Assembly (NCBI GenBank): GCA_002633005.1
Contig: NMRA01000060.1
Location: forward strand, 227,472-291,471
Direction: 5' to 3'
DNA length: 64,000 nt
Source of the DNA: Phoronis australis
Lineage: Eukaryota > Phoronida > Phoronidae
This document shows positions 22,371 through 34,185 of this stretch, piece by piece. The notes beneath the pieces were generated by a model. It ran no database searches. It was not told where the DNA came from and saw only the letters and a list, made by a program, of their open reading frames with translations. Numbering within the stretch: the stretch's first letter is position 1; every line of letters begins with the position of its first letter. A program made the translations under genes and the position numbers.

Positions 22371-22697
22371 TTTAAAGTACTTTGGCAAAACAACGCTATC
22401 AACAACAAGACCAAATTTCGTTCGGTATCGATAAATGTTCAAGATGAAATCTCAAACATTTTATCATTTTGTTTTCGTTTTATTCAGCGATTGATTTTTT
22501 TTTTCTTAAAAATCATGTAAGTCCTATTTTTGTTAGCCCCTCGTGCAAAAGTGGAAGGTTTTTAAAACACTTCCCAACATGGTCTTAGATAAGAGTGAAT
22601 AAAACATGGCATCGGAAAGTTTCATATAAAATCGATCAGCCATTTTTCCGAAGTTTGCCAAATTCTGTCATTTTTCGACGGTACCTCATAACCTTCC
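22371..22697. mobile_element. MITE of the GGTTATGTAGGACC family, copy 3 (inverted)
   Basis: Starts TTTAAAGTAC and ends GGTACCTCATAACCTT; the inside matches copy 1 in reverse (ATCATTTTGTTTTCGTTTT; GAAGTTTGCCAAATTC). Confidence 0.5.
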
Positions 22698-23089
22698 GTG
22701 ACAACAGCAAGCAGCTAAAGTGGTCCCCATTGATTCAAGTGATAAGCGAGCGAGGCTGTAATGTAGAATTATTGGAGAATTTATTTTACGTTTACTGGCA
22801 CCAAGCGAGTGTTTCGCAAATGTGTTGAGTTTTTGGAACACAGTCGAGCATTTCTTGTTGTGCAAGACCACGCAAAATCACCTGTGTGAAGAGCGAGTGT
22901 AGCGAGAGTAAGTTCACGACCGCAGCCCTATGAGTGGCAATGGTGAGCCTGGCTGAAATGATTGGTCGGCGAAGCTGTAATGTTGAATTTTGGGAAAAAT
23001 TTCAGTTTCCGCTCCATATAGGCCGATATTTCTTGTCAGTCTGTAGCGAGTCCACTTGCGTAGCTCTGGCTTGTGTTCCGTAGTTTCTC

Positions 23090-23215
23090 GAAACTCGCAA
23101 AAAGCACAAGAATTCGCGAGATATCGCCATGCATGCAAGGCGAAGCACGTGATCGCACAAGCTTTTTCAGTTGCGACCCTCCTAGATCTAGGGAACGCAG
23201 CCCTGGTCAGTACAT
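23090..23215. repeat. Member of the CGCGAGATATCGCCATG family
   Basis: TTCGCGAGATATCGCCATGC, then GGCGAAGCACGTGATCGCAC. The CACGTGA box and GAAGCACGTGAT context are also at about 17255, with related forms at 1125 and 40415. Confidence 0.55.
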
Positions 23216-24265
23216 CCATGTTAGCACGTCGCACTCGACACTGGCACCCCACAAGAATCAAATCATCTGGCGAATACTCTTGCGTGTACGTCTGCATAGA
23301 AATACATCTTAACATATTTATCTTTTTCTGAAAAGCGTACAAAACGTACGCTGGGGATGGGGTTAACGACCGGTGTCTTCTTTTAAAGTTTTCTCAAAAC
23401 TGTCGATGGAAATTGGCTGAAAGTGGAGAGGCTAAATCGAAGTTTTGAAATAGGCTCAACCTTTATGAGGGGGTGTCTTCAAAAACAGTGGAAGATTCCT
23501 GGATTTTCCAGCAAACTATTAATCAGAACTTGACTGACCGTCGATACTAACGAGCTGGAAATCACAGGGCACGCAACATCTCGAACACTGTCATCGGCTT
23601 TCACTTTGGTGAACGAGCTGTTGAGATTACAGTCTCATGACAGAATTTCTAGATACGATGTTGGAACAAAAATATCTCGTTTTTCTATTTTTGTAGCAGC
23701 TATGATGTACCGCTATATCGCTATTTAATGAAGAGCTACCGTTAAACAAACATAATATGTTGAATTGTGGAATGTTATCTCAAAACCTATGTTATGACGG
23801 CAGCTGACTCGCATTCCGAAGACATTTGTGGTAGCAACCACCTCATGTTTTGCAAATGGAGAAAATGTTGCGGCCAGTAGGGGGCGATGCTGCCAAAAAT
23901 GGAATGCTGTAGTTCGTTTTGGGAAGAAAACGGCAAGAATAGAATAAGTTATGAAATGCGAATCGTTTTGCCCGAGATCCAGTTACTTTCATTGTAAAAA
24001 AGGAGAAGGCAACCTTTTTTCATGTCATTTTTAGCAAAAATAAGGTTCGTTGATTATCCCAGACATATTTTTCACTTATTTACTGCTTTTCGTAATTTAA
24101 TTAATTACCCGTCGTCTACTCCGGAAGTGACATTTTGGGAGGCAAGAATTTCGCGCCAATTTCTTTTCATATAGTCTGACTGTGAGAGCAGTCGAGTTAG
24201 TTATTGTTCTACCTCGGTTGTGATAAGTTCGGTCGTCGTTTGCTTTTGCTTACGAGTCAGTCAAC

Positions 24266-24376
24266 ATGCCACGCTGTTGCTGCGTACTGGGGTGTACTCA
24301 TTATAGTCTCACGTACAGAGGAAGAACTGTCACACTTGCCCGAGTGTCCCGCGACACTCACTGGAGGGTGATCTGA
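24266..24376 (+). pseudogene. Truncated THAP start in the left inverted arm
   Basis: ATG at 24266 opens MPRCCCVLGCTHYSL, mirroring the right arm, but homology stops at about 24312 and the frame closes after 36 residues (TGA at 24374-24376). It is a copied 5' end with no remaining finger. Confidence 0.5.
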
Positions 24377-25054
24377 GCACCCAAACTGCTTACATCCCGC
24401 CGTGTGACTCCACCGCCACACACCTGGCACCTTCCAAATAGCTCCAATACAAGTCCAAAATAAACTTATCAAACTTAGGCTCACCGATCTGTTCATTGGA
24501 TGACGAACTGTCCTCTTCACTGGGTGTCGAACTGGGCCTGTATTCACTCCCACTACTCAACATCGCTACAGGGCTGCTCACAGGCTCTGGGCTAGAGACA
24601 ACAGCACAGGGCGAATCACTGCTAGTTCACGGAATTGCACACAATGGGGTACGTTCGGAGGCACGGGTGACAGTAGATGAAGTGCCTCCAGTCACTGTGG
24701 CCACAGCTCGTGAGGCTTCTCGTTTCAAAAACGCACTTGTCGGGGTTGGCGACGGGGCACTGCCGGGAATCAACAGCGACGGTATGGTACCCTTCTTCAG
24801 GCGTTGTTTCGCAGGGAACTTCTTCAATTCAGCGTACATATCTGTCATAATCTGACAGCAGAAAATGCTTGCCACACACTCGGTAACCCTCCATTGCTTT
24901 GTACGTTGCATGGACGGGTAGCGCTGCGTTCTTCACATGAACGAGCTAGTCAAGTACAGCGAAGTGTGTCGTCCTTCGGAAAGCGACGCAAGGTACCCAA
25001 AGCGCCTGTGAGACGATAATGAGTACATCCCGCCACGCAGCAACAGCGTGGCAT
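24360..25054 (-). pseudogene. Broken THAP-domain gene copy
   Basis: From the ATG at 25054 the frame opens MPRCCCVAGCTHYRL, the C2CH start of a THAP zinc finger, then RRFPKDDTLR, typical of THAP helix 1 entry. The frame then breaks (TGA after LRCT); the later THAP pieces appear in other frames: RVCGKHFLLSDY, the C-x-x-H of the finger, then KQRLKKGTIPSLLIP, the AVP-box end of the domain. A Ser/Pro-rich linker follows with one in-frame TGA, then a segment (EPKFDKFI) whose continuation ELFGRCQVCGGGV is again shifted. At least two frameshifts and two stops are seen, so it is not functional as sequenced. Related THAP proteins bind DNA and often derive from P-element transposases. Confidence 0.65.
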
Positions 25055-25837
25055 GTTGACTGACTTGTAAACAAAAGCAAACTAAGCCCGAACTTATCAC
25101 AAACGAGGTAGAACAATGACTGACTCGACAGCTCTCACAGTCAGACTATAATGAAAAGAAATTGGCGCGAAACTCTTGCCTCCCAAAACGTCACATCCGG
25201 AGTACAGGTCGAGAAATTAATCAAATTACGGAAAGCTGTAATTAAGTTAAAAATGTGTCTGGGATAATCAACGAACCTTATTTTTGTTAAAAGTGACATG
25301 AAAATAGGTTGCCTTAGCCTTTAATGGTTTACTCCGTACAATCCTGACATTTCAAAAGCCCCCCCCCCCGGTGCAGCGCGGAACCCTAAAGGTTATTTCT
25401 TTGATACTGCAAGTTAGCTTCTCTGATTACGCGTAATGAAATTATTGGCCGAATATAATTCATTAAGATTCATATTTACCCGATAGGTCCTTCAGTGGTC
25501 CGTTCATAAAATGTGAGTTAAGGCTGGCCTAGGCTCAAGACTAAAATTTTGTCTGCGTTAAAATCGAAACTAGGGCTTAGTTAAGGCTTAAAAAGTTTCG
25601 TGGAACTGGCCTTTGGACTTATTGACATGTTATATGTTAATAGACATAATGTTATTAGACTGGCAAACACTTTTCACTTCTACCAAAGAGTGCTCTAGAG
25701 TCACCGTCGTCAACCGTTACTTAATTTCTCTGGCTAGTCGTTGCCCAAAATTTCAATTCAATGGTGGGATGCGCAGCTAGAAACACATGTTGTCTGCAAG
25801 CGAGATTCTCATGAATTTTGAAAGCCGTGTGAGACTA

Positions 25838-26215
25838 TCCTCTGACACTGAACAGTGGCCCTGTGGAAACATGATGAACGACACAGGCGGAATTCCTTGT
25901 GTGAGCTGCACATGCTTGGTCGGAAGTTTACCGATCACATAGCCATCACTTTCGCACATCTTTTTGCTTGGGTTTAAGCCACTGGATCGGGGTTTCCTTG
26001 ATTCGATCACTCCCCGTTTTAATAAATTTCTACTATTTAAGTCAAAAGCCGTCGCAATACTACGTAACAGTAATCTGAAAGGGTTTTCCCAGATTTAAAC
26101 CAATGGGAATGACTGAATATTATCATGACGTTGGTTTCATTACTTTAACCAATGAGAAGCCATGCTAAACAACATTCCACAGAGCTACCTTTCATAGCAT
26201 TGTGGTGTGAGACAA
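25838..26215 (+). mobile_element. MITE family member, copy A
   Basis: Shares, in order, AGTGGCCCTGTGGAAACATG, ATGCTTGGTCGGAAG, CCCGTTTTAATAAATT, ACTACGTAACAGTAA and CCAATGAGAAGC with 29590-30037. Left terminal repeat is shortened, right end is degenerate. Confidence 0.6.
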
Positions 26216-26542
26216 CAAAATGTCGCAACTGAACAAGCTTTCAGTCACCAGGTGGCGAGACTGTCTCGTCCACGAGGCGACGAACAACATCTAGACGTCA
26301 GATTTCGTAAGTCCGTTCAAAATAGTTTGGCAAAGGGAAGCAGAAGTTTGCTTTTGATGTTCGATGTTTCGAGACAATGTCGTGTCTTATTTTCGTCTGG
26401 AAATACCGCACATGTGGAATAGATTGTGCCGTCAGTCTTTCGAAGCACAAGTTGTTGCAATTTGTAGTGGTCAGTGGTTTGTGTAGTTGCACAAACTGTC
26501 GTTATACTCTCAGATAATTAAGCACAAACTGCATAATAGTAA

Positions 26543-27658
26543 TAGACCGGCAGCCCAGAGCACTTAGCATAGATGAACGAGGTACTAAAATCTGACCACG
26601 GGAGCATTTAAAGTCCACCTCAGTATGTACAGAAATTGACGTCTGCCGTTGTCTGCACTCTGGGTGTGACCCCTGGGGGCCTTACAAAGAGCCCAAAAAT
26701 GAGCTAGACTAGATTTTTTAGGTACCAACCAAAACTGATTTAAAATGAACAATAGTACCGCAGTGAACATAGAATGACCCATGACAGACAAATTGCATTC
26801 TGGAATGGGTCCGGCAGAAACCGAAAAAGGACCCACCCCAAAAATGAGCTAGCACATACATTCGAGGTACCACACAAAACCAATTCCATATGATTCAATA
26901 TGTCACAGATCACTAACTTGAAAACCCCTATGACAGACAAAATACACTCTGGGTTGTGCCTGCCAGAAACCCCCAAAAATCTCAATCATGCATGGTATGC
27001 CATCAAAAATTTGAGCTAGACTAGATTTTCGAGGAACCGGCCAAAACTGATTTTAAACGAACAATAGTACCGCACTGAACACCAAATGACCCACGACAGA
27101 CAAATTGCACTTTGGAATGGGTCCGGCAGAAACCAAAAAAGGACCCCCCAAAAATGAGCTAGCACATACATTCTATGTACCACACAAAACCAATTCCATA
27201 TGATTCAATACATGTTACAGATCACTAAAACCCCTGTGACAGACAAAATACACTCTGGTTTGTGCCCGCCAAAACCCCCAAAAAATCTCTCGGACCCATG
27301 AATCATATGGAATTGGTTTTGTGCAGTGGTACCTCGAATGTATGTGCTAGCTCATTTTTGGGGGGTCTTTTTTTGGTTTCTGCCGGACCCATTCCAGAGT
27401 GCAATTTTTCTGTCATGGGTCATTCGGTGTTCAGTGCGGTACTATTGTTCGTTTTAAATCAGTTTTGGCCGGTACCTCAAATATCTATAGTCTAGCTCAT
27501 TTCCTGGGCCCTTTGCAATGCCCCCAGGGGTCACACCCAGAGTGCAGACAACGGCAGACGTCCATTTCTGTACATACTGAGGTGGACTCTAAATGCTCCC
27601 GTGGTCAGATGTTGGTACCTCGTTCATCTATGCTAAGTGCTCTGGGCTGCCGGTCTAT
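26543..27658. mobile_element. Fold-back element, about 1.1 kb, arms about 360 bp
   Basis: The outer ends TAGACCGGCAGCCCAGAGCA and its reverse complement are exact, and the arms 26543-26900 and 27299-27658 match throughout (e.g. CTCGTTCATCTATGCTAAGT, TCACACCCAGAGTGCAGACA). The left side also holds a direct duplication of about 310 bp (26692-27000 and 27005-27298). No transposase is encoded. Confidence 0.8.
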
Positions 27659-27839
27659 AATTTGTCTCTGCGAAAGTTTGTAGGTGCATAATCCTTCAAA
27701 AGTTATTCATTTTAAACGTGTTCACTAATGACTTGAGATGTACGCAATGGAAAGCTAAAAAATCCATGACACATATTTCCATGCAAGATTTAAAAACAGT
27801 TCAAAACCGTTATTATTTTCACTTTGCTAGGCCATGGTA

Positions 27840-28320
27840 AAAATTTATCACGTCAGGACTGAAAATGTATCACGTCAGGACCTGCATTTATCAAGTCGGG
27901 AGCGAAAATTCGACATTTTAGGACCAAAATTTAAGATGCCAGGACACTCGCCAGGAAACATTCATACTAGGAGACAACGTGACCATCCACAAGCTTTGAA
28001 CCTTCAAAGACGTAACGCCACAGGTACACAAGGGCTAAGCGTTCTGTCTTGCCGACAACAGTCATATCATCGTGGTAATGAGGTTGAATTTCTTTTGTCT
28101 CTTCCACGCTTCACAACGAAAAGCGTTGGCGTTTTGGACACATTAGACTAGAATACCGTACGGTGAGTATTACAGAGACACGGTGAATTGTCACCGTCGG
28201 ATTGTCGATGGTTACGTGGTCTGCTGGCATGAAAATTTTTGGTTCTGGCGTGACTGATAAATTTTCTGTTCTGGCATGATAACTTTCGCTCCTGGTGTGT
28301 CAGATTTTGGTTCGAGTTGT
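27840..28320. mobile_element. Element with inverted sub-terminal repeats
   Basis: The left 120 bases carry about five diverged 21-23-bp units (ATTTATCACGTCAGGAC and variants); the right 95 bases carry the same kind of unit inverted (TTCTGGCGTGACTGATAAAT, GTTCTGGCATGATAA, GCTCCTGGTGTG). The middle has no recognised coding content. Confidence 0.5.
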
Positions 28321-28589
28321 TTTTTTTGTTTGGTCCTGCAGATTTTAATTAATCAATAAAGAATATATGTCTTGAAATTTTTTCGTTTTGGTTTTCCATA
28401 GTACGCCCGAAATTTAACTTCAAAAATACCAAAAACACAAATTACTTTTAATTCCCTTGCATAAGTCTATATTCAAAATAGCGCAAATTTTCAAAATTAT
28501 TTCTACTGAAATGCTTTGATGCCCAAACGCATAAGCGCGGGCAATTGTGCTGGCGCCACTAAAGCCATTATCAGCGCTATCTATTGGCT

Positions 28590-28985
28590 GTCTCTTGTTC
28601 GCAGCATGTTTTCATCATACACTATCTCACAGTGCTACGAAAGGTAGCACTGTGAAACAGTGCTACGAAAGGTAACACTGTGAAATGTTATTTAACATGA
28701 CTTCTCATTGGTTAAAGTAATGAAACCGACGTCATAACATTCAGTCATTCTAACTGGTTGAAATCTGGGAAACCCGGCCTTTCAGTTTACTGCTACATAG
28801 TAGGCCTATGTCGACCATCTTTGGCTTGAATAGTTGCGATTTATTAAAACGGGCAGTGATCGAAGTAACCAAAATCAAGGAAAACCCTTAAGCCCAAACA
28901 AGTACAGTGCATAGAAGACTTGTGCAAGTGGTGGCGATGTGCTCAGTAGGCCTAAACTTCCGACCAAGCATGCGCACTGATTTCC
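28590..28985 (-). mobile_element. MITE family member, copy B (inverted), with local hairpins
   Basis: Reverse-orientation copy of the family at 29590: GCTTCTCATTGGTTA-like, ATTTATTAAAACGGGCAGTGATCGA and CTTCCGACCAAGCATGC blocks, in reversed order. At 28630-28685 the block CAGTGCTACGAAAGGTA is duplicated and each copy can pair with itself. Confidence 0.6.
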
Positions 28986-29589
28986 GCCCGGCGAGATTTT
29001 GGTAACTCAACAACCATAATTTTAATTAGGTTGAAATATAGCCACTATATTTTTTAAATTATGCTTGAATTATACATGGTGATATACATGTTAGGTTTTA
29101 TTCTCTTGCGACATTTTCTTTTTCGTTCAGTGTCTCGTTAGCCAACAACACTGAGCCCAGCAGACCGGACTGGCCGTGGCACGGCACGGCAGCTGATGGT
29201 TCACCAAGTAGAAACGTCTGTAATATTTTATTTTCTATCAATACTAAGGCAAAAGAGAGTGGTTTCAACTTATATAGTATCTATTTAACGAACTTAACCA
29301 TGCACTATGAACATGTTGGTGGCCATGATTAATGACAGCTGACAGTATAAACAAAGAGTGAAGCACTGAGCTCATCATTTGCACGTTGTCACAACGGCGA
29401 TGTGACGTCAGCAGCTGTAGAATGTAGGTCAAGGTGCTGGGTCAAGATTCAGTTCACTCAAGAATGTCACATGACTGTAAACAGCGCTGCCTGTTAGTAA
29501 AGCATCAGTGCATCCAGCGCCATCTGTTAACCGTAAAGGTTTTGGATGAGCGGGTACCTTTTGCGTCGTTCATCATGTTTCCACATACG

Positions 29590-30037
29590 CTCTAACACAG
29601 CGCCACCTATACTGAAAAAGTGGCCCTGTGGAAACATGATGAATGACACAGCGAATTCTGTGTGTGTCCATCAATGCGGCCGCATGCTTGGTCGGAAGGA
29701 TCACATCGTCACCACTTGCACACGCTTTCTGTGCACTGTTAAGCTTAGCCACGGGATCGGTGTTGCCTTGATTTTGTTTACTTCGATCACTGCCCGTTTT
29801 AATAAATTGCGGAACTATTCAAGTCAAAGGTTACCGCCATACTACGTAACAGTAAAATGAAAGGGGTTTCCCAGATTTCAACCAGTGGGAATAACTGAAT
29901 GTTTTGACGTCCGTTTCATAACTCTAACCAATGAGAAGCAACGATAAACGACAACCACAGTGCTACCTTTCGTAGCGCTGTGAAAGAGTGTAGTTTCCAC
30001 GGGGCCACTTTTCAATATAGGTGGCGCTGTATCAGAG
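29590..30037 (+). mobile_element. MITE, about 450 bp, complete with terminal inverted repeats
   Basis: The left end CTCTAACACAGCGCCACCTA, continuing through AGTGGCCCTGTGGAAAC, is the reverse complement of the right end GTTTCCACGGGGCCACTTTT ... AGGTGGCGCTGTATCAGAG, about 45 bases each with few mismatches. No transposase inside. Confidence 0.75.
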
Positions 30038-30039
30038 GT

Positions 30040-32900
30040 AATTTTTCATCAGTGACGCAGTTACCTTAGCGGTGACCTTGTAATGAATCCCAAAAGAAAG
30101 AACGTGAATTCAGAAGTAGATCAATCAGTCTACAAGAGCGGAAGCATGGTGTTGAAGAAATACAAACTCGCACAGTAGGCTATCTTCTACGTCTGTCAGA
30201 TGCCCCACTTCTGGACGTCCATTATTTTTTATAACGACCCAAGAATGTGTGTCGTCTACTTAAGATATGCGAATCAGTTGTTCAAAAGTGTTTAGCCCTG
30301 CCGATGTCCAGTTAGAAATTGTATATTGCATTTGCAGTCTGCTATTTTAAAATTATTCCACCGCCATCACCAATATTTAAATGACTGGGATTTCAGGATC
30401 TGTAGAGTGGACTAGTAAAAGCGTTATTTTTTTTGAAACTTTGGCCCCTGATTCGCTGGAGCTGTTCTGACGCAACTAGCTTCTCACAGAAGCCTTCACA
30501 GAAAAGAAAATTCTCCTATGATAGAATTTGAATTGTTTTAACTGCCTGCATCTAGCAGACAGTCTTTGAATGCCTAAGGGTGATTCTAGTTAGAAAAAAG
30601 AATGAGTTCGTTGTCTACCTGGTAATGAAAATTCGGTAGTGTGAGCGAGGAGGTGACGTAGTACGTTAATGTTGATGAGGAGGAGGAGATGCCATTACAC
30701 GTAGGTAACAAATTTTCAAGTGCTAACTTCGATCTCACGTGCTACATATAACCCCTCCTTCCTGTAAATAATAATAAATAATTCCATGCAACCCGCGTGG
30801 ACGTTGGCGAGACCACGAGTAATCAAGTGGCGTGGTGGATCGACAAAGCAAAGAAGCGTAGCGACCATCGAGAATTGGTAGACCTCCACTTTATGGTAAC
30901 TTAGAGTGCCTACCCCACAACTCAGAGCTATGTTGCAGTCGCAAATAATAACTACAAATGCACTAATTTCTATGCTTAGGCGATTGCAGCTCAACACTAT
31001 TGTACGTAAGAATGAAACGTGTTTTAATTTCATTTCCCCCAACAACTCTGTGCAATGTTAATGTTGGACGTCTACTCTACTGCAAATGACTTTGAATTCA
31101 GGGCGTTCTGAGTTATTTTTATCGTGTTATGTTTTTACCAACTGGTCCAATAAATTAACACGAAACTTCGACGTAGATCATTCCATGTTACTGACAGTTA
31201 CCGGGTGGGTCGAATATTTTAATTTATGAAAAGATGGCCAATAGCAGCACACCATAGCCTGTGTAGGAAATGCGCACAAATACGGAATTATGTATAGAAA
31301 ATATTCTTATCAATGATTCGAAACAGACAGCTCTTCAACTGGGTAAACTGTGGTTCTGGTATTCAAACCGAAAGTGTAGGCTAATGGTTTTGTGTGTTCC
31401 GTCGTATAATATGAGTTACAAATTTAATAATTTTGTGGAAAATTCCGGCATCTTGGGCGTTTGAGTAAACGTGAAAAACGTGGTCACGAGACAAAAAACA
31501 GGCATTAATTTTAGCACGCAATACCAATTTAAAAATATATGATTTTTATGGTTTAGAAAATTTTAAAGATGTTTGAATCATTGTGACTCTCGGTAACAGA
31601 GGCAGACAGCTGCCATAAAACGCTATGCGCACGTCCTCAAATATACGTAGTGATACAATTTGTAGATGGTCCACGTAGCTCGTATACTCTATTAATACAA
31701 ATTTTCTTTCTTTCGTACGAAAGGGTTCCTTTTTTCCAGGAATTCAAACGTTTATTTTTTAAATCAAAAATGAGGAAAAATGGCACAGGTGATTCTGAGG
31801 ATTTTTTTTTTGAGAATTGGTTCCATACGCACTTAGCTGCGCAGTCCAATACACATATCGAAGATTTTCAGCATAGTTGAAGCACCAAATGGGAGAAAAT
31901 GCTCTTTTCTGTACATTCACCAATTTAGAACACAGAATGAGATGCGTCAGTCGAAAGATATCACTGAAATATAACTTTCAGCTCTGTTTGTATTTGGTTT
32001 ATTTTACTATTAATTGGGCTAGGTTTCCGCACAAAACCTCATTACATTTGGCGACAGTGCAGTGGGTACTCATAATGCATGAGACAGCTGTCACTCACGA
32101 CGGCGGCTATTTTAGGTGGTGGTACACTACCAAAAATTAAAAATTAAATTAAAAATTCACATTGGATTCTGTTACTAGTTAAGTTTGAATGAGCATTATT
32201 TCAGCTGAAGTTTCGACTGAACTAACTTGTGGTAAAACCTATGGCATGAAGTTTTTTAGCTCAAATGAATCGGATAGTGTATCTTTAAAATACTGAAGTT
32301 GCTAAGTTTTCTACTTTGAGAATTGTTCGTAATTTGAACAGTAGTCGAAGAAGTAGTCTATCCGCGGAGCATACAATGTGTGAAAGCTACAAGATTCTAC
32401 TTGCATCTCTTTGTAATTAGCTTTACGAAACACACTTTGGGATTTCTGGTGTAAGAAAACGCCTTTACTTTCCCGTAAAATCATTTCTTGCTGTTAATAG
32501 TTTAGAGTATTTTCATGTTGAAGTCGGGGCATTAGTATAACCAGAGTGAGGAAACATTTACTCCCGATATAGGCACACGTTCGCCTTTAGGTAAAAAAAT
32601 CTTTTCGCCAAAACGAAGACAAAAATTTTACGAACGAAATACTGAACTTTTTGATCGATCAGAGACTGTGTCAATGGAATGCATTAAAATCTCCATACTC
32701 GGAGAGCGTCAAGTAAAGTGCGACTGGGATTGTAAAAGAAAGGAAATAGCTATTAACAAAGCAAAAAATAACAAAAATCTTGACAGTTATTCTTCGTCTC
32801 GCGTCTTTCTGCCCAGCGATTTCGCTAGCATTTTAGTCAGGGAAACTGGTAACGTTTTCGCCACTCATGTGAATCTAATATTAATCAGATTGTGAACGGA
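30040..32900. other. Intergenic DNA, no gene recognised
   Basis: AT-rich, no exon with family similarity. Contains a copy of the dispersed AAGTTTCGACTGAACTAACT repeat at about 32207. Confidence 0.4.
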
Positions 32901-32905
32901 GTATT

Positions 32906-33217
32906 AGTTGTGCACGTAATGTAGAAGTTAGACACGACACTGATTCATATTCAAAAATCGTCCTTCTATAGACTCGTATTGAAGCGCGATATTTTGCTCC
33001 AGAATCTCGACCCTGAATTGCCACTCAACACTTACTAATTCACAATGATTTAATGAATAATGCACTATCTCTCTGACGTCTAAAAATGTCACATTGCGAT
33101 ATGATTGAACTCGTTGTAAAACCGCCCTCTGTTAGCTGTCTGCAACATTATACACAGTCGTGGAGTTGAGCGTAGAGAAGTATCATGCATCTTTATCGAG
33201 AACCAGAGTATTACCGG
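32906..33217. repeat. Direct tandem duplication, unit 1
   Basis: About 310 bases from TTGTGCACGTAATGTAGAAG to AGAACCAGAG, repeated head to tail at 33218 with only a handful of differences (a roughly 15-base indel near 33055 and several substitutions). No N lies between the units. Confidence 0.85.
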
Positions 33218-33514
33218 TTGTGCACGTAATGTAGAAGTTCGACACGACACTGATTCATATTCAAAAATCGTCCTTCTATAGACTCGTATTGAAGCGCGAT
33301 ATTTTGCTCAAGAATCTCGACCCTGAATTTCCACTCAACACTTACTAATTCACAATGATTTAAACTATCTCTCTGACGTCTAAAAATGTCACATTGTGAA
33401 AGAACTCGTTGTAAAACCGCCCTCTGTTATCTGTCTGCAACATTATACACAGTCGTGTAGTTGAGCGAAGAGAAGTATCACGCATCTTTATCTAGAACCA
33501 GAGGTCTCAGCTGG
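33218..33514. repeat. Direct tandem duplication, unit 2
   Basis: Second unit, slightly shorter through small deletions; it ends about 420 bases before the GPCR start codon. Confidence 0.85.
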
Positions 33515-33933
33515 TTGAGCCGGCGAGGTGTACCCGTAGAATCGTCCTAGTCATGCAAAGTTGCTGTGGCTTGACCACTGCATTGACCTACGCAGCTAGT
33601 ATATGCTCGAACGCTGATAGTTTGGCGAACAAAATTGAAATGAAATATTTGTTGAAGCTCAATGTAACTAAAATGACCAACTTTTTGCTATGAAATTTTA
33701 TTTACAGAAAGGAGTCATATCGCAAGCACGCAAATATTCTCATGTTCCGTATCAACCGCTGTTAAGTTTTTAACTTTTGTCTCTGCCTGTAAAAACTATT
33801 CCATCACTAGAATTGAACGCAAATGTACATCGTTAGCTTGTTTATATCTGCTTGACTTACCCTGGACACCGAAGTCCTTAAGACATGTTGAACCTACATT
33901 GTGTAATATCTCAAGATCTCGGCAAGAGCAAGG

Positions 33934-34185
33934 ATGCATTTTACAGCAATTTTCGTTCTTGAACTCTTCATTTCGAAATTCACAGGAGAGGTGATTTCTG
34001 GATCAGTTTTAGATGACCGCGGTAATACTGCGCAATGGAAAGCAGACAGCACAAACATGTATTTCACGAGCAGGGATTCAACTTTGAGCGATGACGAAAG
34101 AGACTTGCATAAAGAACAAGTACGTCAACCGGCTGAATTTGATGATCCGTGGGATTACGATGAGAAAGGGGTTCAGCCAAGAAGG
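33934..34185 (+). CDS. GPCR exon 1: signal peptide and acidic linker
   Basis: 84 codons ending in phase 0 before GTAAAA. The open frame reads on into the intron to a stop at about 34291, but the phase-0 donor and the following acceptor give the continuous receptor. Confidence 0.65.

Larger units (their letters stand above)
21926..24004. other. Upstream region of the VWC gene; repeats only
   Basis: Contains the inverted copy 3 of the GGTTATGTAGGACC MITE (22371-22697) and a member of the CGCGAGATATCGCCATG family near 23100-23210. Nothing protein-coding is supported. Confidence 0.4.
24005..25315. mobile_element. Long inverted repeat enclosing a decayed THAP gene copy
   Basis: Arms of about 308 bases (24005-24312 and 25008-25315) are reverse complements at roughly 85-90% identity by eye, from AAGGCAACCT at the outside to CTCATTAT(A/C)GTCTCAC at the inside. 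Both arms hold the same putative promoter-proximal sequence and a start codon followed by MPRCCCV. The 0.7-kb interior is unique to the right arm's frame. Consistent with a P-element-like or THAP-bearing element rearranged into a fold-back, or an inverted duplication of a THAP gene 5' end. Confidence 0.7.

Noticed and set aside
22914-23342. Minus-strand 142-residue frame
   Set aside because: Runs across a dispersed CGCGAGATATCGCC repeat; composition and repeat overlap argue against a gene.
33505-33560. tRNA-like sequence (CTCAGCTGGTTGAGC)
   Set aside because: The B-box is absent and no cloverleaf can be drawn with confidence.
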